64,000 nt of DNA, from positions 1-64,000 of the forward strand of contig CALIEB010000026.1 of the NCBI GenBank assembly GCA_938022205.1, given 5' to 3'. Made by a program: the position numbers and the translations under genes. This DNA is from an uncultured Anaerolineae bacterium. Its GTDB lineage: Bacteria > Chloroflexota > Anaerolineae > Aggregatilineales > Phototrophicaceae. Each line of letters starts with the position of its first letter. Within the stretch, counting starts at the first letter, position 1. This document shows positions 62,213-64,000 of the stretch, in pieces. The notes under the pieces are model-generated. The model was not told the origin of the DNA. It worked only from the letters and a program-made list of their open reading frames with translations, and made no database searches.

Positions 62213-62731
62213 ATGGGTGCAGAACAACAGGGTGCGAGCGCGACGGCTGGTCGTTGGCTGGTCATTCCGCGCACGCTAAGTTTTGTGTTTTACGAGGACG
62301 AGGTGTTGTTGATGAAGCGTGCTGGGCATAAAAGGGTTTTTCCTAATCAATATAACGGCTTAGGCGGTCATATTGAGGCGGATGAAGACCCTTACAGCGG
62401 CGCGCTGCGCGAAATACGCGAGGAGAGCGGCTTGACCGTTGCGCATGCGCAGTTATGCGGGGTTCATCACATTAACACAGGCGGGCAAGTGGGTATTATG
62501 TTGTTTGTGTTCGCAGCGGACGCGCCCAGTCGTGACGTGATAGCAGACGAGCGCGAAGGCACGCTGCATTGGGTACGTCTCGACCAGTTGGCGAATTATG
62601 ACCTTGTGGAAGATTTGCCGACAGTGCTGCCACGTGTGGCGGCGATGCGCCATCGCGCTCTCGCGCCTTATCATGCGTTTGTTTCCTACGATGCGCATGA
62701 CCAAATTCAGATACGCTACGCAACAGAATAG
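62213..62731 (+). CDS. Nudix hydrolase, MutT-like
   Basis: 172 residues from ATG 62213, with AAAGGA seven bases upstream. A complete Nudix box is present (GGHIEADEDPYSGALREIREESGL region). The domain resembles the 8-oxo-dGTP diphosphatase/MutT group, but the substrate is not certain. It is divergent from the ParB/SbnI-like operon. Confidence 0.88.
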   Translation: MGAEQQGASATAGRWLVIPRTLSFVFYEDEVLLMKRAGHKRVFPNQYNGLGGHIEADEDPYSGALREIREESGLTVAHAQLCGVHHINTGGQVGIMLFVFAADAPSRDVIADEREGTLHWVRLDQLANYDLVEDLPTVLPRVAAMRHRALAPYHAFVSYDAHDQIQIRYATE

Positions 62732-62770
62732 CCGTGCGTGTGTTGTATTGTTCATGAAGGGGACATGACC

Positions 62771-63076
62771 ATGACTTTGGAAAACCTGTTGAGTGGCGAA
62801 AACCTGACACTACTGCTATTGGCGGCAGGGTGTTGTGTTTTAGGCGTGGTTGTTTTTTTCGTCATGCAGTTTGTTGGCGGCATTTTGGACGTGGTGAGCG
62901 GGGTACTTGGGCTTATCACCGGCGTGATAGGCGGCGGACCGGTGGCATGGTGCGGGTGTTTGCTCGCTATGGGGGGGCTTTGTGCCTGTGCGCTTATGGT
63001 GTATGTTCAGCTCAGCGTTTTACCTAACTGTGGTGGGGCTAATGCGATCAACTTATGCCGCTTGTTCGGCTACTAG
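62771..63076 (+). CDS. Small Cys- and Gly-rich membrane protein
   Basis: 101 residues from ATG 62771 (AAGGGG eight bases upstream). Two to three hydrophobic helices are rich in Gly and Val, and seven Cys are spread through the helices and tail (AGCC, WCGC, LCAC, NCGG, LCRL). No family is recognised. Confidence 0.65.
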   Translation: MTLENLLSGENLTLLLLAAGCCVLGVVVFFVMQFVGGILDVVSGVLGLITGVIGGGPVAWCGCLLAMGGLCACALMVYVQLSVLPNCGGANAINLCRLFGY

Positions 63077-63130
63077 CCGCTAAATTGGTGTATTGCGCCG
63101 TTTTGAAAAAGTCGTTAAAATTACTTTGCT

Positions 63131-63149
63131 GCGCTAAATAATTTGGCGC
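63131..63149 (+). terminator. Weak hairpin after the small membrane gene
   Basis: GCGCTAAA pairs with TTTGGCGC (one G-U) around TAA. Only GCGTTTG follows, so it is a doubtful terminator. Confidence 0.3.
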
Positions 63150-63182
63150 GCGTTTGTCAACTGAATGTGAGAGGGAAAGACT

Positions 63183-64000
63183 GTGGCAGCGATAACTTCT
63201 CAACCATCTATATCCTTAAATGCCGTAGACACGACAACCAACACACTGTGGCTGCGCAACCGCAAGTGGGATTTGTTGTTCATTACGTTTAGCGTGGTGG
63301 TCGTGCCGCTTCCGTATTTGCTCTATCTAATAGGGCGTGATTGGCTGGGCATCGACGATGACGTAAGCCGCAACATCGTCAACGGCTTTGTGGCGATTGC
63401 TATTGGCGGACCGCACATGATGTCAACGTTCCTGCGCACGGGGCTGGACAACTCGTTCAAAAGCCGTTACCCCATGCTCATTCGCTCGTCGATCATCATT
63501 CCGATTATTGTCATTTCGCTGGCGTTTCTTAACTTGACGCTGCTGCTGACGGTGTTTTTCTTCTGGGCTGCGCTGCACGTGCTGCATCAGGTGACCTACA
63601 TTGTCGAGCTTTACAACCACAAAGAGCATCGTTGGGTGCGGCGCGGCAGTGCGGTGTCGCTGCAGGCGCGCTTGATTGACTACGCGGTCATTTTGACGTG
63701 CTTGTTCCCGATTGCGGCGTACAAAATTAGTCAGGGCAGCTTTGACATTGGCACGAACGACCTGACCCGCGTGATTCCCACATTCTTCCAACAAGATTGG
63801 TTTTTTATCACGCTAGCGGGTGTGTTTGGCGTGTCTTTGGTCGCTTATATCGTGAAGACCGTAAACGAATATCGCACAGGGCTGCTAAACTTGCCGAAGA
63901 CGGCGTTTATCACGCTGACCGTGTTTGTGGCGTTTCTTACGCCGCTTTTGCCCAACCTTGACGTGGCGTTTCAAGGGCTGAACACGTGGCATTCTTTCCA
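63183..64000 (+). CDS. Multi-helix membrane protein, 3' end beyond the window
   Basis: Not in the ORF track because no stop is reached. A GTG at 63183 follows GAGGGAAAG. At least 272 codons are open, with about six to seven hydrophobic helices. Conserved-looking His occur as GGPHMMSTF, ALHVLHQ and NTWHSF, near the membrane faces. I do not recognise the family. A membrane oxidase/desaturase-like metal site is one possibility, unproven. Confidence 0.75.
   Translation, partial: MAAITSQPSISLNAVDTTTNTLWLRNRKWDLLFITFSVVVVPLPYLLYLIGRDWLGIDDDVSRNIVNGFVAIAIGGPHMMSTFLRTGLDNSFKSRYPMLIRSSIIIPIIVISLAFLNLTLLLTVFFFWAALHVLHQVTYIVELYNHKEHRWVRRGSAVSLQARLIDYAVILTCLFPIAAYKISQGSFDIGTNDLTRVIPTFFQQDWFFITLAGVFGVSLVAYIVKTVNEYRTGLLNLPKTAFITLTVFVAFLTPLLPNLDVAFQGLNTWHSF

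Overview
The window looks like a chromosomal stretch of a Chloroflexota bacterium, most likely of the Anaerolineae type. This is inferred from gene style, not from a marker gene. The clues are secreted proteins with long Thr-Pro linkers (TPTAT-like), LysM and LCP cell-wall proteins, LacI-controlled sugar ABC importers with oversized loops, a fused NnrE-NnrD enzyme, ThyX, and very tight gene packing. I found no rRNA, tRNA, CRISPR array, insertion sequence or phage gene.

Layout. 1-4.7 kb: the end of a large Fn3-like surface protein, a STAS/RsbW anti-sigma pair, a beta-lactamase-fold serine hydrolase and a Nudix enzyme. 4.8-13.2 kb: a very long membrane sensor kinase that lacks its phospho-accepting histidine, a LysM protein, an LCP ligase, an FtsK-like protein with a broken P-loop and a lipoprotein. 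13.2-19.5 kb: an oligopeptide-type importer (binding protein, two permeases, no ATPase), a PLP amino-acid decarboxylase and a SET-domain protein. 19.5-25 kb: a LacI-headed sugar importer on the minus strand, also without an ATPase.

25-35.5 kb: a second LacI-headed operon on the plus strand (regulator, binding protein, two permeases, MsmX-type ATPase, two six-hairpin glycosidases and a GH13_18 phosphorylase). Two near-identical palindromes sit on its promoter. Its composition resembles glucosylglycerate or other glycoside uptake and phosphorolysis loci, and its ATPase may also power the ATPase-less importers. 35.5-47.7 kb: an SRPBCC protein with 27-residue repeats, three small membrane proteins, NAD(P)HX repair, a polyprenyl synthase, a second histidine kinase, a DinB-fold protein, a four-Cys protein, an exonuclease-DinG helicase fusion and a double PstS-like lipid- or wall-side binding protein.

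47.7-64 kb: truncated haemoglobin, ThyX, ruvA-ruvC-yebC, a FecR-like surface protein, a zinc-ribbon membrane protein, pyruvate kinase, enolase, the sulfur-transfer pair cysteine desulfurase and MnmA, a five-gene minus-strand operon (ParB/SbnI-like, ACT, beta-sandwich, degenerate JAMM, prepilin peptidase), a second Nudix enzyme and a truncated membrane protein.

The points most worth following are the sensor kinase with Gln in place of the H-box His, the JAMM protein with Gln in place of its catalytic Glu, the FtsK-like protein without a P-loop Gly, the duplicated PstS-like protein, the permease fused to an extra membrane domain, and six convergent gene pairs whose stop codons interlock in the same 4 bp.
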